This document shows positions 45,522 through 53,296 of a stretch of 57,269 nt of DNA, piece by piece. A model generated the notes under the pieces. That model was given only the letters and a program-made list of their open reading frames with translations, had not been told where the DNA came from and did not search any database. Every line of letters begins with the position of its first letter. The stretch's first letter is position 1. The position numbers and the translations under genes were made by a program. The stretch is taken from positions 1-57,269 of the forward strand of contig QCUJ01000008.1 of NCBI GenBank assembly GCA_003210795.1. The letters run 5' to 3'. The stretch comes from Synechococcus sp. AG-679-B05 (GTDB lineage Bacteria > Cyanobacteriota > Cyanobacteriia > PCC-6307 > Cyanobiaceae).

Positions 45522-47141
45522 TCAGCCACGCCCCAGGCCACGACCCATGCCCTGGGCGATGCCACGACCGATCAGACCGATCGCCCGTCCGAGCACCTGG
45601 GTGAGCAGAACCACCGCCAGATCTCCCAGCCGTTGGATCACAGCCTGAACCTGAGGAGCCAGAGCGTCACGGGTTTCCAGCAGCAGGGCCACCTGACGCT
45701 GCCACCAACCCAGCTGGTTCAGCTCCTCATCACGGGGCTCGGTGAGCAGGCGCGGTTGGATCCGACCACCACGCAGCTCAAACAGCAATCGTCGACTCTC
45801 GTAAAGCTGAATGGGGCGTTCGATCCAGTCCGCCCAGCGAAGCTGACTGTTCAGCTGATTCCGCACACGATCCAGTTCGCGGGTTGCCAGCAACCGCTCC
45901 CCAAGCATGTAGCGGCGTAACTCAGGCCAGCTTCCGCATGCCTCCAGCAGCTCGGCACCGATCAGCTCGGCAGTGCGCACCAACCAGTTGCTGACCAGCG
46001 TCTCCAACTGCAGGAGGGCACGGGGATCATCTGCCGGCAGCAGCTGACCATTCACCAACACGGGCTGATCAGCCAGAAGCGGCGCCAGCATCCCGATGGG
46101 ATCGGGCAGGTCTTCGTCCTCATCCGTGAATTCGGCATCGTCCAGCAGCGCTGCCGCCACTGGCAGCAGCGCACCGTTCCGCGGGATCCGCACGTAGCTT
46201 CCGGCCATCGACGTCAGCGCCTGCCGCCGCAGTTCCGGCTGCAGATCACTCCAGCAATCGGGATCCAACTCATCCCGCCGCAAACGAGCCAGCAACTGAT
46301 CAAGTTGCTGCAGCAGGGCCAGCAGCAACTCCCGGCGCCGCTCCGGTTGAAGAGCTTCAATCGCCAAAAGCCTGCCGGTTGCATTGCTGAGGCCTGCCTG
46401 CACCGCACCAGCGAGACGGTCATGGATGGAGTCCCAGACAGCCGCGGCATTGCGCTGTCGCAACGTGATCGATGTGGCGTCGTGATCATCGGAAGACAGA
46501 CGAGATGCCCCCTTGAGAGGAACGGCATCCGCCAAACCCATCTGCAAGGGTCCCCATAGCCACAACAACAGCGCACGAGCCTGATGCAGCTCACGGCAGC
46601 GGCCCTCCAGAAGAAACCTCAGCAGGCCTTCCTTCGGTGGGGGCTTCAGCATCGCTTCGATCACCTGCAGATCGTTGCTGATCTGTTGCAGGCCGCTCAC
46701 CAGCAACCACTGGCCGAGGCCCATGGCCGGTGAGATGGTCTGGCTTGGCTGCGATGCAGACGCCTGAAGCTGAACCACCCGACCACCGCTGAGCATGGTT
46801 TCGATGGCGTCCGTTAATTGCTCCACACCGCCGCTCTGCAGCAGACCCTCTGCCCCGAGAGCCAGTAGCTGATCCCGGCTTGCGGTGAACGATTCAGGCA
46901 GCAGTAACAACAGTGGTGCCGGCTGCCAACGCTCCTGCAACCGCCGCACCTCCTGCTGCAACGCCGGCAAAGACAGCAGGGCATCGATGGACCAGATCAC
47001 CATCTTCGGTGCGCCCTTCAGCTGTTCGGCCTTCAGAACCACGTTCCAACCGGACATTCGGCTGGTCAGCTGCAGAGCAAGGGACTCTCCGAATGGCTCC
47101 GGAGCCAACAGCAACATCCGCACTGGAGAGGAGGCAGCCAA
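45522..47141 (-). CDS. DUF3685 (Ycf55-like) protein with a receiver-like N-terminus
   Basis: A 539-residue protein. Residues 1-125 resemble a response-regulator receiver: MLLLAPEPFGESLAL, the KMVIWSIDALLSL strand where the phospho-Asp would be (it falls in WSIDALL), and LLLLPESFTASRDQLLALGA. From about 140 on it is helical and matches the DUF3685/Ycf55 family (WGPLQMGLADAVPL, DLAVVLLTQVLGRAIGLIGR at the end). Ycf55 is a plastid-encoded protein of red algae. The start is a TTG at 47141; GTG 47123 and ATG 47117 are alternatives. Confidence 0.82.
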   Translation of the reverse strand: MAASSPVRMLLLAPEPFGESLALQLTSRMSGWNVVLKAEQLKGAPKMVIWSIDALLSLPALQQEVRRLQERWQPAPLLLLLPESFTASRDQLLALGAEGLLQSGGVEQLTDAIETMLSGGRVVQLQASASQPSQTISPAMGLGQWLLVSGLQQISNDLQVIEAMLKPPPKEGLLRFLLEGRCRELHQARALLLWLWGPLQMGLADAVPLKGASRLSSDDHDATSITLRQRNAAAVWDSIHDRLAGAVQAGLSNATGRLLAIEALQPERRRELLLALLQQLDQLLARLRRDELDPDCWSDLQPELRRQALTSMAGSYVRIPRNGALLPVAAALLDDAEFTDEDEDLPDPIGMLAPLLADQPVLVNGQLLPADDPRALLQLETLVSNWLVRTAELIGAELLEACGSWPELRRYMLGERLLATRELDRVRNQLNSQLRWADWIERPIQLYESRRLLFELRGGRIQPRLLTEPRDEELNQLGWWQRQVALLLETRDALAPQVQAVIQRLGDLAVVLLTQVLGRAIGLIGRGIAQGMGRGLGRG

Positions 47142-47183
47142 GCGGAAACAAGAGACGATGTCGTCAAGGTACCGAGCCTTGGC

Positions 47184-47639
47184 TCAGTTCTCCAGGGTGC
47201 GGCGACCGTTCAGTTGAAGGGTGTACGACTCAATACGAAAGCCGGACGTCTGCTCAATTCGATCGAGAAGATCGGCAGGAAGTTCGACGTCGATGTCCTC
47301 AATGGATCCGCTGTCCAGACAGGTGAGGTGACTGTGGGGATCACTGCGGTATCCGTACAAGCGACCACTGGCTCGATCGAGACACTCAATCACTCCAGCG
47401 GACTGGAGCGCCTCCAGATTTTGATAGACGGATGTATGGCCGATGCTTCGACCACTGGAATTGAGCTTTTCGAAAATGTCGCGCGCGCTGAGGTGACTTT
47501 TTTCAGTCCAGAGAAGATCCAGCACCATGCGCCGCTGACGGCTCAGACGCATCCCCAGATCGCGGCACTGTTCGAAAACATCATTGAGACCTCGAGTGGA
47601 GGTGACGTTCACTGCGGAAGTGGCGTCGCGCCTTAACAC
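47184..47639 (-). CDS. Fur-family transcriptional regulator
   Basis: A 151-residue metal- or peroxide-responsive repressor. The N-terminal winged helix has QRRMVLDLLWTEKSHLSARD and IGHTSVYQNLEALQSAG, typical of the family. The dimer domain keeps YRSDPHSHLTCLDSG for the His/Asp metal site, but the structural zinc is incomplete: CLDS has a single Cys where Fur/Zur/PerR have CxxC, and the second CxxC is absent. The ligand cannot be assigned. A TTAAAG-ACA-CTTTAA palindrome lies 14 bases before the GTG start, a probable autoregulatory operator. Confidence 0.9.
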   Translation of the reverse strand: MLRRDATSAVNVTSTRGLNDVFEQCRDLGMRLSRQRRMVLDLLWTEKSHLSARDIFEKLNSSGRSIGHTSVYQNLEALQSAGVIECLDRASGRLYGYRSDPHSHLTCLDSGSIEDIDVELPADLLDRIEQTSGFRIESYTLQLNGRRTLEN

Positions 47640-47652
47640 GTGGGGGTCGTCA

Positions 47653-47667
47653 TTAAAGACACTTTAA
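47653..47667. promoter_or_regulatory. Perfect 6-3-6 palindrome upstream of the Fur-family gene
   Basis: TTAAAG, three bases, CTTTAA, in the 49-base gap between the hisA stop and the regulator start. No T run follows on either strand, so it is not a terminator. The position fits an operator, probably for the regulator itself. Confidence 0.5.
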
Positions 47668-47688
47668 GGCGCGTCGATCACCGATGCA

Positions 47689-48456
47689 TCAGGCCAGATC
47701 AGCCGAACAGTTCGTGACATCCTGCAGCCGAGATTCCGCCAGAGCCTGAATCGACTCCGCCAAATCGACTCGACCGTCATATAAGGCCCGACCAACAATC
47801 ACGCCACTCACGCCAAGGGGCTCCAGAGGGAGAAGAGAGAGCAAATCAGCCATGCAGCCAATGCCACCGGATGCGATCACAGGAACCGTGCTGGCCTGAG
47901 CCATAGCCCGCAAAGCGTCGAGGTTGGGGCCCGCCAGAGTTCCATCAGTGGCGATATCGGTGGTGATGATCGCCGCGATTCCTGCATCGCTGAATTGCTG
48001 GGCCAGATCCGTTGCAAGAACGTCGCTTTGCTCGATCCAGCCGCGGGTCGCCACCCGACCATCCTTGGCATCGATCCCCACCACGATCCGACCGGGATAG
48101 CGCTTGGCCAGATCTGTCACCAGGGCGGGTTGCTCAATCGCCACCGTGCCGAGAATCACCCGGTCGAGCCCACATGCCAGCAGATCTGCAGCCCGCTCAA
48201 GCGAACGCACTCCGCCCCCCAGCTGGACCGGAATATCCAGTGCCGAAGTGATGGCACGAACCGCTGCGTCGTTCACCGGTTCTCCCCGTTTGGCACCGTC
48301 GAGGTCGACAAGATGCAAGCGACTGGCCCCCTGTTCCTGCCAGCTGCGGGCCTGTGCAACGGGGTCATCGCTGAAGCGGGTCACCTGGTCGTAATCGCCC
48401 TGATGCAAGCGAACGCATGCACCGTCCAGCAGATCGATAGCGGGAATGATCTCCAT
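47689..48456 (-). CDS. hisA: HisA isomerase of histidine synthesis
   Basis: HisA isomerises ProFAR to PRFAR in histidine biosynthesis. The 255-residue (beta/alpha)8 barrel has MEIIPAIDLLDGACVRL at the N-terminus, with the catalytic Asp8, LHLVDLDGAKRG, VQLGGGVRSLE, and TTDIATDGTLAGPN with the second Asp. The ATG at 48456 is preferred to a start at 48480, since it puts the first strand at the N-terminus. It is upstream of the Fur-family gene on the same strand and divergent from the epimerase gene. Confidence 0.96.
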   Translation of the reverse strand: MEIIPAIDLLDGACVRLHQGDYDQVTRFSDDPVAQARSWQEQGASRLHLVDLDGAKRGEPVNDAAVRAITSALDIPVQLGGGVRSLERAADLLACGLDRVILGTVAIEQPALVTDLAKRYPGRIVVGIDAKDGRVATRGWIEQSDVLATDLAQQFSDAGIAAIITTDIATDGTLAGPNLDALRAMAQASTVPVIASGGIGCMADLLSLLPLEPLGVSGVIVGRALYDGRVDLAESIQALAESRLQDVTNCSADLA

Positions 48457-48527
48457 GACAGGCAACCGTCGAACAACCATCCTGCAGCTCCACGCTTCAA
48501 TGGATTGCTGTTGTGCAGTGGGCTGCT

Positions 48528-49448
48528 GTGAAGATCCTGGTGATGGGGGGAACCCGTTTTGTTGGCAAGCCCCTGGTGGCTCGTCTGCAGACTCAGGGCC
48601 ACGAGCTCACCCTGTTCACGCGCGGAAAGAATCCCGTTCCATCAGGGGTTGAGCACCTGAGCGGCGACCGAAGCAGCGTTGAAGGACTAACGGCTCTTCA
48701 AGGGCGCCGTTTCGACGTGATCATCGACAGCTCCGGCAGGACACTGGCGGATAGCAGCCGTGTGATCTCCCTCACCGGTGCACCCAGCCATCGCTTTGTC
48801 TATGTGAGCTCTGCAGGGGTGTATGCAGGATCTGATCAGTGGCCCCTTACAGAGGAAAGCCCCACTGATCCCAAAAGCCGCCACGCGGGCAAAGCCGACA
48901 CCGAGCGCTGGTTGACGTCGGAGGGGATCCCTTTCACCAGTTTCCGACCCACGTACATCTACGGACCTGGCAATTACAACCCGATCGAGCGCTGGTTCTT
49001 TGATCGGATTCTGCACAATCGCCCCGTCCCTCTTCCTGGCACTGGCAGCACGATCACCCAGCTGGGGCATGTGGATGATCTGGCGGAGGCCATGGCGCGC
49101 TGCATTGATGTGGAGGCAGCCACCAACAGGATTTACAACTGTTCCGGCAAGCAGGGCATCACCTTCAAGGGTTTGATCCGAGCCGCTGCGGTGGCCTGTG
49201 GTCGAGACCCCGCCAGCGTGGAGATGCGCAGTTTTGATCCTTCCAACCTCGACCCCAAGGCCCGCAAGGCCTTCCCTTTGCGGCTGGACCATTTCCTCAC
49301 CGACATCACAAGGGTCGAACGGGAACTGGCCTGGCAACCGCGCTTCGACCTGGCAACCGGTCTGGCCAACAGCTACAGCCAGGACATCGCGGTGAAACCC
49401 ACGACTGAACCGGACTTCAGCTCTGATGCAACGCTGATCGGGGCCTGA
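48528..49448 (+). CDS. NAD-dependent epimerase/dehydratase, CSP41-like
   Basis: A 306-residue extended SDR similar to the chloroplast stem-loop-binding proteins CSP41a/b, which bind RNA and ribosomes, though the fold is that of nucleotide-sugar epimerases. It has KILVMGGTRFVGKPLVARL (glycine motif GGTRFVG), VYVSSAGVYAGSD, and YIYGPGNYNP in place of the classical YxxxK. The GTG at 48528 puts the first strand at the N-terminus; a GTG at 48513 is the alternative. It overlaps the end of pgsA by 32 bases on the other strand. Confidence 0.85.
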   Translation: MKILVMGGTRFVGKPLVARLQTQGHELTLFTRGKNPVPSGVEHLSGDRSSVEGLTALQGRRFDVIIDSSGRTLADSSRVISLTGAPSHRFVYVSSAGVYAGSDQWPLTEESPTDPKSRHAGKADTERWLTSEGIPFTSFRPTYIYGPGNYNPIERWFFDRILHNRPVPLPGTGSTITQLGHVDDLAEAMARCIDVEAATNRIYNCSGKQGITFKGLIRAAAVACGRDPASVEMRSFDPSNLDPKARKAFPLRLDHFLTDITRVERELAWQPRFDLATGLANSYSQDIAVKPTTEPDFSSDATLIGA

Positions 49449-49953
49449 GATAGGCCATTGCCGAACCCAGAGCCAGCAGCAACGACGGCCAGAACAACCA
49501 CCATCCCACAGTCAGCACCTGACCATGGCCGACCCAGCCATCCGGCCATAGCAACAACAGGAGACTGAGGAACTGCAGGATGGTTTTGGCCTTTCCGCTG
49601 CTCGAGGCCGGAGCGCCATCCTCCGCCTGGGAGCGCCAGCCAGAGATCAACAGCTCACGTGCCAACAGCAACCAAACGGCCCACAGGGGCAGCTTGCCGC
49701 TACTGGCAAGCCATAGCAGCGGTGCTGCGATCAGAATCTTGTCCGTGAGGGGATCCAGGCGAGCCCCCCAGCTGCTGCCACCTCCAGCACGACGGGCCAA
49801 CCAGCCATCGGCAGCATCACTGAACCCCGCCAGCAGAAGCAACCACCAAGCCAACCATCCTTCACCGGCTTGCAAAGCCAGAATCAGGGGGAAGCCGGCA
49901 ATGGCCCGGCCGACAGTGAGGCCATTCGCCAGAGAGCGAAGCGGTGACAACAT
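49417..49953 (-). CDS. pgsA: CDP-diacylglycerol-glycerol-3-phosphate 3-phosphatidyltransferase
   Basis: PgsA makes phosphatidylglycerolphosphate, the precursor of phosphatidylglycerol, which thylakoids need for photosystems. The 178-residue membrane protein carries the CDP-alcohol signature D-A-A-D-G followed by ARRAGGGSSWGARLDPLTDK (DGx2AR x8 G x3 D x3 D) at about 46-72, with four or five hydrophobic spans. Length is normal. It is convergent with the epimerase gene, sharing 32 bases. Confidence 0.93.
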   Translation of the reverse strand: MLSPLRSLANGLTVGRAIAGFPLILALQAGEGWLAWWLLLLAGFSDAADGWLARRAGGGSSWGARLDPLTDKILIAAPLLWLASSGKLPLWAVWLLLARELLISGWRSQAEDGAPASSSGKAKTILQFLSLLLLLWPDGWVGHGQVLTVGWWLFWPSLLLALGSAMAYLRPRSALHQS

Positions 49954-50007
49954 CCCCAGAGCGTTGATTCACATTGAATTGAGGCTATGACTGCACGTTC
50001 CACATGT

Positions 50008-50163
50008 TCAAGGAGAAGCTTGAGCGAGCTTTAATTCTTTAGCAAGGGCATAAACATCAATCCCAAGCGAATCAGAGACAGCAACATCAATAGCGCGAAC
50101 AAATCGATCCCAAAAGCACCAAAGACCTTGAATTATGAAAGGGAGAACAGCATTATTTATCAA
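50008..50163 (-). CDS. Possible small protein coupled to the upstream one
   Basis: A 51-residue frame from a TTG at 50163, four bases into the stop region of the gene above it (the TTG shares bases with that gene's TGA). The product starts MINNAVLPFIIQGLWCFWDR and ends VYALAKELKLAQASP, a hydrophobic start and a helical rest. No upstream in-frame start exists because a TAA precedes the TTG. The arrangement suggests translational coupling, but the TTG and short length keep this uncertain. Confidence 0.4.
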   Translation of the reverse strand: MINNAVLPFIIQGLWCFWDRFVRAIDVAVSDSLGIDVYALAKELKLAQASP

Positions 50164-50369
50164 TTAATTTTAGCAAATCCCGAGACAGACCATTCTATAA
50201 TTTTAGAGAATAATGCAATTCCGAAAACCCCAATAAACCATGGCCAAAGCCTTATATTGTAGCCAGTATTTGCAGTCTTAACTTCATTCTCCAGAAGGTC
50301 AAACTTAACCTCACTCAAACGCTTTTGCTCTTCAGGAGGCAGGGGATATGGATCCTTGAAACTTGTCAT
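50160..50369 (-). CDS. Small membrane protein, unknown
   Basis: A 69-residue protein from an ATG at 50369 (a longer reading starts at 50390). Residues 1-35 are polar and acidic (DPYPLPPEEQKRLSEVKFDL), then one hydrophobic helix at about 48-64 (LWPWFIGVFGIALFSKII) and WSVSGFAKIN at the end. It looks like a single-span protein with the polar part outside or in the cytosol. AT-rich surroundings set it apart from the neighbouring core genes. I do not recognise it. Confidence 0.55.
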   Translation of the reverse strand: MTSFKDPYPLPPEEQKRLSEVKFDLLENEVKTANTGYNIRLWPWFIGVFGIALFSKIIEWSVSGFAKIN

Positions 50370-50975
50370 CCTTCCCAATGAAACTCTCAAATATCCTACT
50401 ATTGATCAAAACAGACACTGAACGAAAGGCACCGAACACGCCATTTCAATCCTTCATGCCTGTCAATTGATACAAGATGCACGCATGGATCGTCTGATCA
50501 TGAAGCTTCGATGACGGCCGGCAACGTTATCCAAATCAGCTCCAAGGCCGAAAAACTCATCCGAAAGAAAACAAGAAAAAACAAAACAATTAAGACTATT
50601 TTTACTTTCACAGCAATCAACAGGCCCAACCCAGACCACCGTGCAGGCACTGCGAAAACCAAAGCCGACCTCCGACTCCATTGAGGCTCGAGCCCAGTCG
50701 ACGTTCCAGCACACCATATCGACTCTCAAATAAATGACTCAATTCAGAATTAACGCGTTTTCATCTTTAATCAGAATGGAATTCAATCAGGATCCAAGGC
50801 GTTGAATTGGTTAGCAACTGAATCATCGACGTGTCTTCTTCATCACCTGTTTGCACTTCAGGGTTTGAAAGGACGGTGCCGTTGACCGACAGAGGCACGC
50901 AAAAGTCTTACGTTTTAACACAGGCCACCACTGAGCTGGGAACATCTCCAGAATGCAATTAGTTCCCGTTCAATC
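50370..50975. other. Gene-free, AT-leaning stretch
   Basis: About 600 bases between a small membrane protein gene and the CBS gene, on which I see no credible protein gene, terminator or repeat. An open reading on the minus strand at 50463-50729 gives a Cys/Trp-rich product unlike any protein. It may hold the promoters of the two flanking genes. Confidence 0.45.
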
Positions 50976-51449
50976 ATGGTTCTGCAGCTTTCGGTGTCCG
51001 ATGTGATGACCCAGCCTTTGCTGAGCGTCACCCCGGAGACACCCCTGCAGGAGGCCGTTCAATTAATCAATGACCACCATGTGAGCGGGCTGCCGGTGGT
51101 GGATGCTCAGGGGAGCCTGATCGGGGAGCTGAGCGAACAAGATTTGATGGTGCGGGAAAGCGGAGTGGATGCAGGCCCCTACGTGATGCTTCTCGACAGC
51201 GTGATTTACCTGCGCAATCCATTGAACTGGGATCGCCAGGTGCACCAGGTGCTGGGAACAAGCGTGAACGACCTGATGCGTAAGGACGTGCACAGCTGCC
51301 AGGGAGATCTCCCGCTGCCCAAGGCCGCATCTCTTCTGCACGAACGCGGCACTCAGCGGTTGTTCGTGCTCGATGCTGCAAAAAAACCGGTCGGCGTCGT
51401 CACCCGGGGCGATGTGGTGCGCGCCCTCGCTTCCCATGGGCAGGTGTGA
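50976..51449 (+). CDS. CBS-domain pair protein
   Basis: A 157-residue protein made of two CBS domains, which bind adenine nucleotides and act as energy sensors. The first has MTQPLLSVTPETPLQEAVQL and SGLPVVDAQGSLIGELSEQD; the second has MRKDVHSCQGDLPLPKAASL and GVVTRGDVVRAL. A central insertion of about 30 residues (YVMLLDSVIYLRNPLNWD) separates them. No enzyme domain is attached, so it is probably a regulator of another protein. It stands alone behind 600 bases of gene-free DNA. Confidence 0.88.
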   Translation: MVLQLSVSDVMTQPLLSVTPETPLQEAVQLINDHHVSGLPVVDAQGSLIGELSEQDLMVRESGVDAGPYVMLLDSVIYLRNPLNWDRQVHQVLGTSVNDLMRKDVHSCQGDLPLPKAASLLHERGTQRLFVLDAAKKPVGVVTRGDVVRALASHGQV

Positions 51450-51671
51450 TCAGGGGAGTCTGCGGATCGCAATGGCAATGGGCTGGATCATTCGTAAGTC
51501 AACGAAATCCCCCAACTTCAGCTCTTGGAATGGATCACCGCTGATCCCATTGCGCACGTCGAGGTTGTGCACGCCACCGAAGGGTCCCGCAGGCTGATCT
51601 CATGATCCTCTTCCGAGATCTTCACAACCTCGGCTGTCACCGTTGCCATTGGTGCACCGGAGTCTCCAACC

Positions 51672-51953
51672 GTGGCCGGCAACTTTGCCGTCACCAAAAT
51701 GAATCCGGCACTTGATTATCACAAGAAGGGCAAGGTGATTGCGCCAGGCCCGAGCAACCCGGTTGGCGTGCGTTATGTGGCTTATGTGCAGATCGGCACC
51801 GGGGAATACGCCATTCACGGCACGGCATGGCCCAACTGGGTGAATCTTCGCGCCGCCGTGAGTCTCGGCTGCATTCGCATACTTAACAACGACGTGATTC
51901 AGGTTTACAACCGCTTCAAGGTTGGGACGCCAGTGGTCGTCACCAACAACTAA
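51672..51953 (+). CDS. Short L,D-transpeptidase (YkuD domain), probably 5'-broken
   Basis: An L,D-transpeptidase catalyses peptidoglycan crosslinks. The frame holds the catalytic core: EYAIHGTAWPNWV with the His, and RAAVSLGCIRILNNDV with the Cys and Arg of the HxxG...SxGCxR motif, then VGTPVVV. But the GTG start is 93 residues from the end, and the frame upstream already reads VAIGAPESPTVAGNFAV, which belongs to the domain, back to a TGA at 51603-51605. The matching reading before that stop (HVEVVHATEGSRRLIS) suggests a nonsense mutation. A signal peptide is missing, so I doubt it is functional. Confidence 0.65.
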   Translation: MAGNFAVTKMNPALDYHKKGKVIAPGPSNPVGVRYVAYVQIGTGEYAIHGTAWPNWVNLRAAVSLGCIRILNNDVIQVYNRFKVGTPVVVTNN

Positions 51954-51973
51954 TTCATTATTTGCGCCGTCCC

Positions 51974-52246
51974 ATGTATCGCTCACTGTTGATCGCCGTT
52001 CTTGCTGCCATGGCTCCTGCTGTGGCTCTGGCGGATCCCCGTCAGGAAATTCAGGAGAATGCCTTCCTCGATCTGGTGGATGGCGCCGGCAATGCCCTGG
52101 TTCAAGGTCGCGGGGTTGATGAAGTCAACGCCAAGGCTCGATCCCAGGGCCTCCAACTTGCTGCTCTGGGCTACTGGTCTCCGGAGGGGCACTGCTTTGT
52201 GAAGCCCGCCCCCAGCGACTGCAATGGCGTGTTTCGCAAGCAGTAA
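51974..52246 (+). CDS. Small secreted protein, unknown
   Basis: A 90-residue exported protein. The ATG at 51974 starts a clear signal peptide (MYRSLLIAVLAAMAPAVALA), and the mature part (DPRQEIQENAFLDLVDGAGN, ALGYWSPEGHCFVKPAPSDC) has two Cys near the end that could pair. A TTG at 51962 would add four residues. It is of unknown type and follows the L,D-transpeptidase by 20 bases, so both may share a transcript. Confidence 0.65.
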   Translation: MYRSLLIAVLAAMAPAVALADPRQEIQENAFLDLVDGAGNALVQGRGVDEVNAKARSQGLQLAALGYWSPEGHCFVKPAPSDCNGVFRKQ

Positions 52247-52277
52247 CAGCCCAGTCGTTGCATCGATCGCCACGCCA

Positions 52278-52526
52278 TCAGCAGCGGGGAACGATATGGG
52301 TCACCACATCGGCACAGACCCAGCGGATCGTGCCGTCATCAACATCAGCCACCTGAAATAAGGTGGGGACCCTGGGGTCACGGGCACCACCATCCACGTG
52401 GAGCACATCGGCCATCCACCAGTCATCACTGTTGTCATTGCCAATGATCACGGTCATGCCCGCACGCACACTCAGAAACAGCGGCTGAACCCCCTTGGGT
52501 CGCACCAGGGAATGATCGACAGACAT
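52278..52526 (-). CDS. DUF3104 protein
   Basis: An 82-residue protein of the DUF3104 family, known from Prochlorococcus and Synechococcus. It carries the family pattern FLSVRAGMTVIIGNDNSDDW, WMADVLHVDGGARDPR, and TLFQVADVDDGTIRWVCAD. It is probably a compact beta barrel, like many short cyanobacterial proteins with an SH3-like outline. It has no signal peptide. Its function is unknown. Confidence 0.85.
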   Translation of the reverse strand: MSVDHSLVRPKGVQPLFLSVRAGMTVIIGNDNSDDWWMADVLHVDGGARDPRVPTLFQVADVDDGTIRWVCADVVTHIVPRC

Positions 52527-52591
52527 CCGCGCATCAGTAGCAGTTCACTTGTACTACTCAAAGATGGTCGTCATTGGCAAGGAAAAAAGCG

Positions 52592-52891
52592 TTAAGAGGG
52601 ATTATCGAAGTATGCCTCGCGCAGTTGATCCAGGATTCGAAGCGACTCCAGAGCTTCCAGGCGCCTCTGAGCCTGAGCCAGCATTGGCTTGCCGTGGGGG
52701 ACGCAGGATTCAATCAACGACGACGCTTCCGATGCTTCCGCCTTGACCCAGTCGAAACAACGATCCAGCTGCTGAGACAATTCACCCTGTTGGAGCGCTC
52801 TCGAGTAGTTGGGGCCTGCAACCGCCGTCAATAAAATCTGAAGTGATTGCCGAACGTCGGCATGGTCGGGAGCAGCATGGTCGGGAGCCAT
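52592..52891 (-). CDS. Small helical protein with a tandem repeat at its start
   Basis: A 99-residue helical protein (RQSLQILLTAVAGPNYSRAL, LSQQLDRCFDWVKAEASEAS, QRRLEALESLRILDQLREAY). The first 30 bases are a near-perfect 15-base tandem duplication (52861-52875 and 52876-52890) encoding PDHA twice, so the ATG could be the first or the second. No membrane span or known domain is visible. Confidence 0.6.
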   Translation of the reverse strand: MAPDHAAPDHADVRQSLQILLTAVAGPNYSRALQQGELSQQLDRCFDWVKAEASEASSLIESCVPHGKPMLAQAQRRLEALESLRILDQLREAYFDNPS

Positions 52892-52923
52892 GGCAGGCGG
52901 GGAAAAGACATCGTCATGCTGAC

Positions 52924-53238
52924 TCAGCCATCCCGATCATCCACATCAGCCCCCGAACCGACCTCACCCTCCGCCTGCATCCCTGGACGCCATCCACTGA
53001 TCCAGATTTCGCGGCACTTGGCATTCAGGCCATCTCGATCGAGACCCCAGGCTGAAACAGCCTTCTGGATATCGGCTTTGATGTCGTCGGCGCCGGGAAA
53101 ATCGCCGTATCGCATCACCAGTCGTGCCGCCGTGGTGAGCTGATCCGGCCCCGGGTCGCCCTGATGCGCCAGCAGGGCATCCACCTGATCTCGATCGGAG
53201 GCATAGAGCGGATGCGTCTGGGTGGTGTCGTCGCTCAT
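52924..53238 (-). CDS. DUF3288 protein
   Basis: A 104-residue protein that matches DUF3288, a cyanobacterial family: THPLYASDRDQVDALLAHQG, LTTAARLVMRYGDFPGADD and IQKAVSAWGLDRDGLNAKCR. It ends in an Asp-rich tail. The fold appears to be helical. It lies 58 bases downstream of the long proline-rich protein gene on the same strand, so the two may be co-transcribed. Function unknown. Confidence 0.85.
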   Translation of the reverse strand: MSDDTTQTHPLYASDRDQVDALLAHQGDPGPDQLTTAARLVMRYGDFPGADDIKADIQKAVSAWGLDRDGLNAKCREIWISGWRPGMQAEGEVGSGADVDDRDG

Positions 53239-53296
53239 CTCAGGGGCGATTGGGAAAAGAAGGCTGGGGCTCGAGGGAATCGGGGGCGTCGAACAA

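Noticed and set aside
50463-50729. 88-codon minus-strand frame before the CBS gene
   Set aside because: Cys/Trp-rich product with no domain, and no ribosome site.
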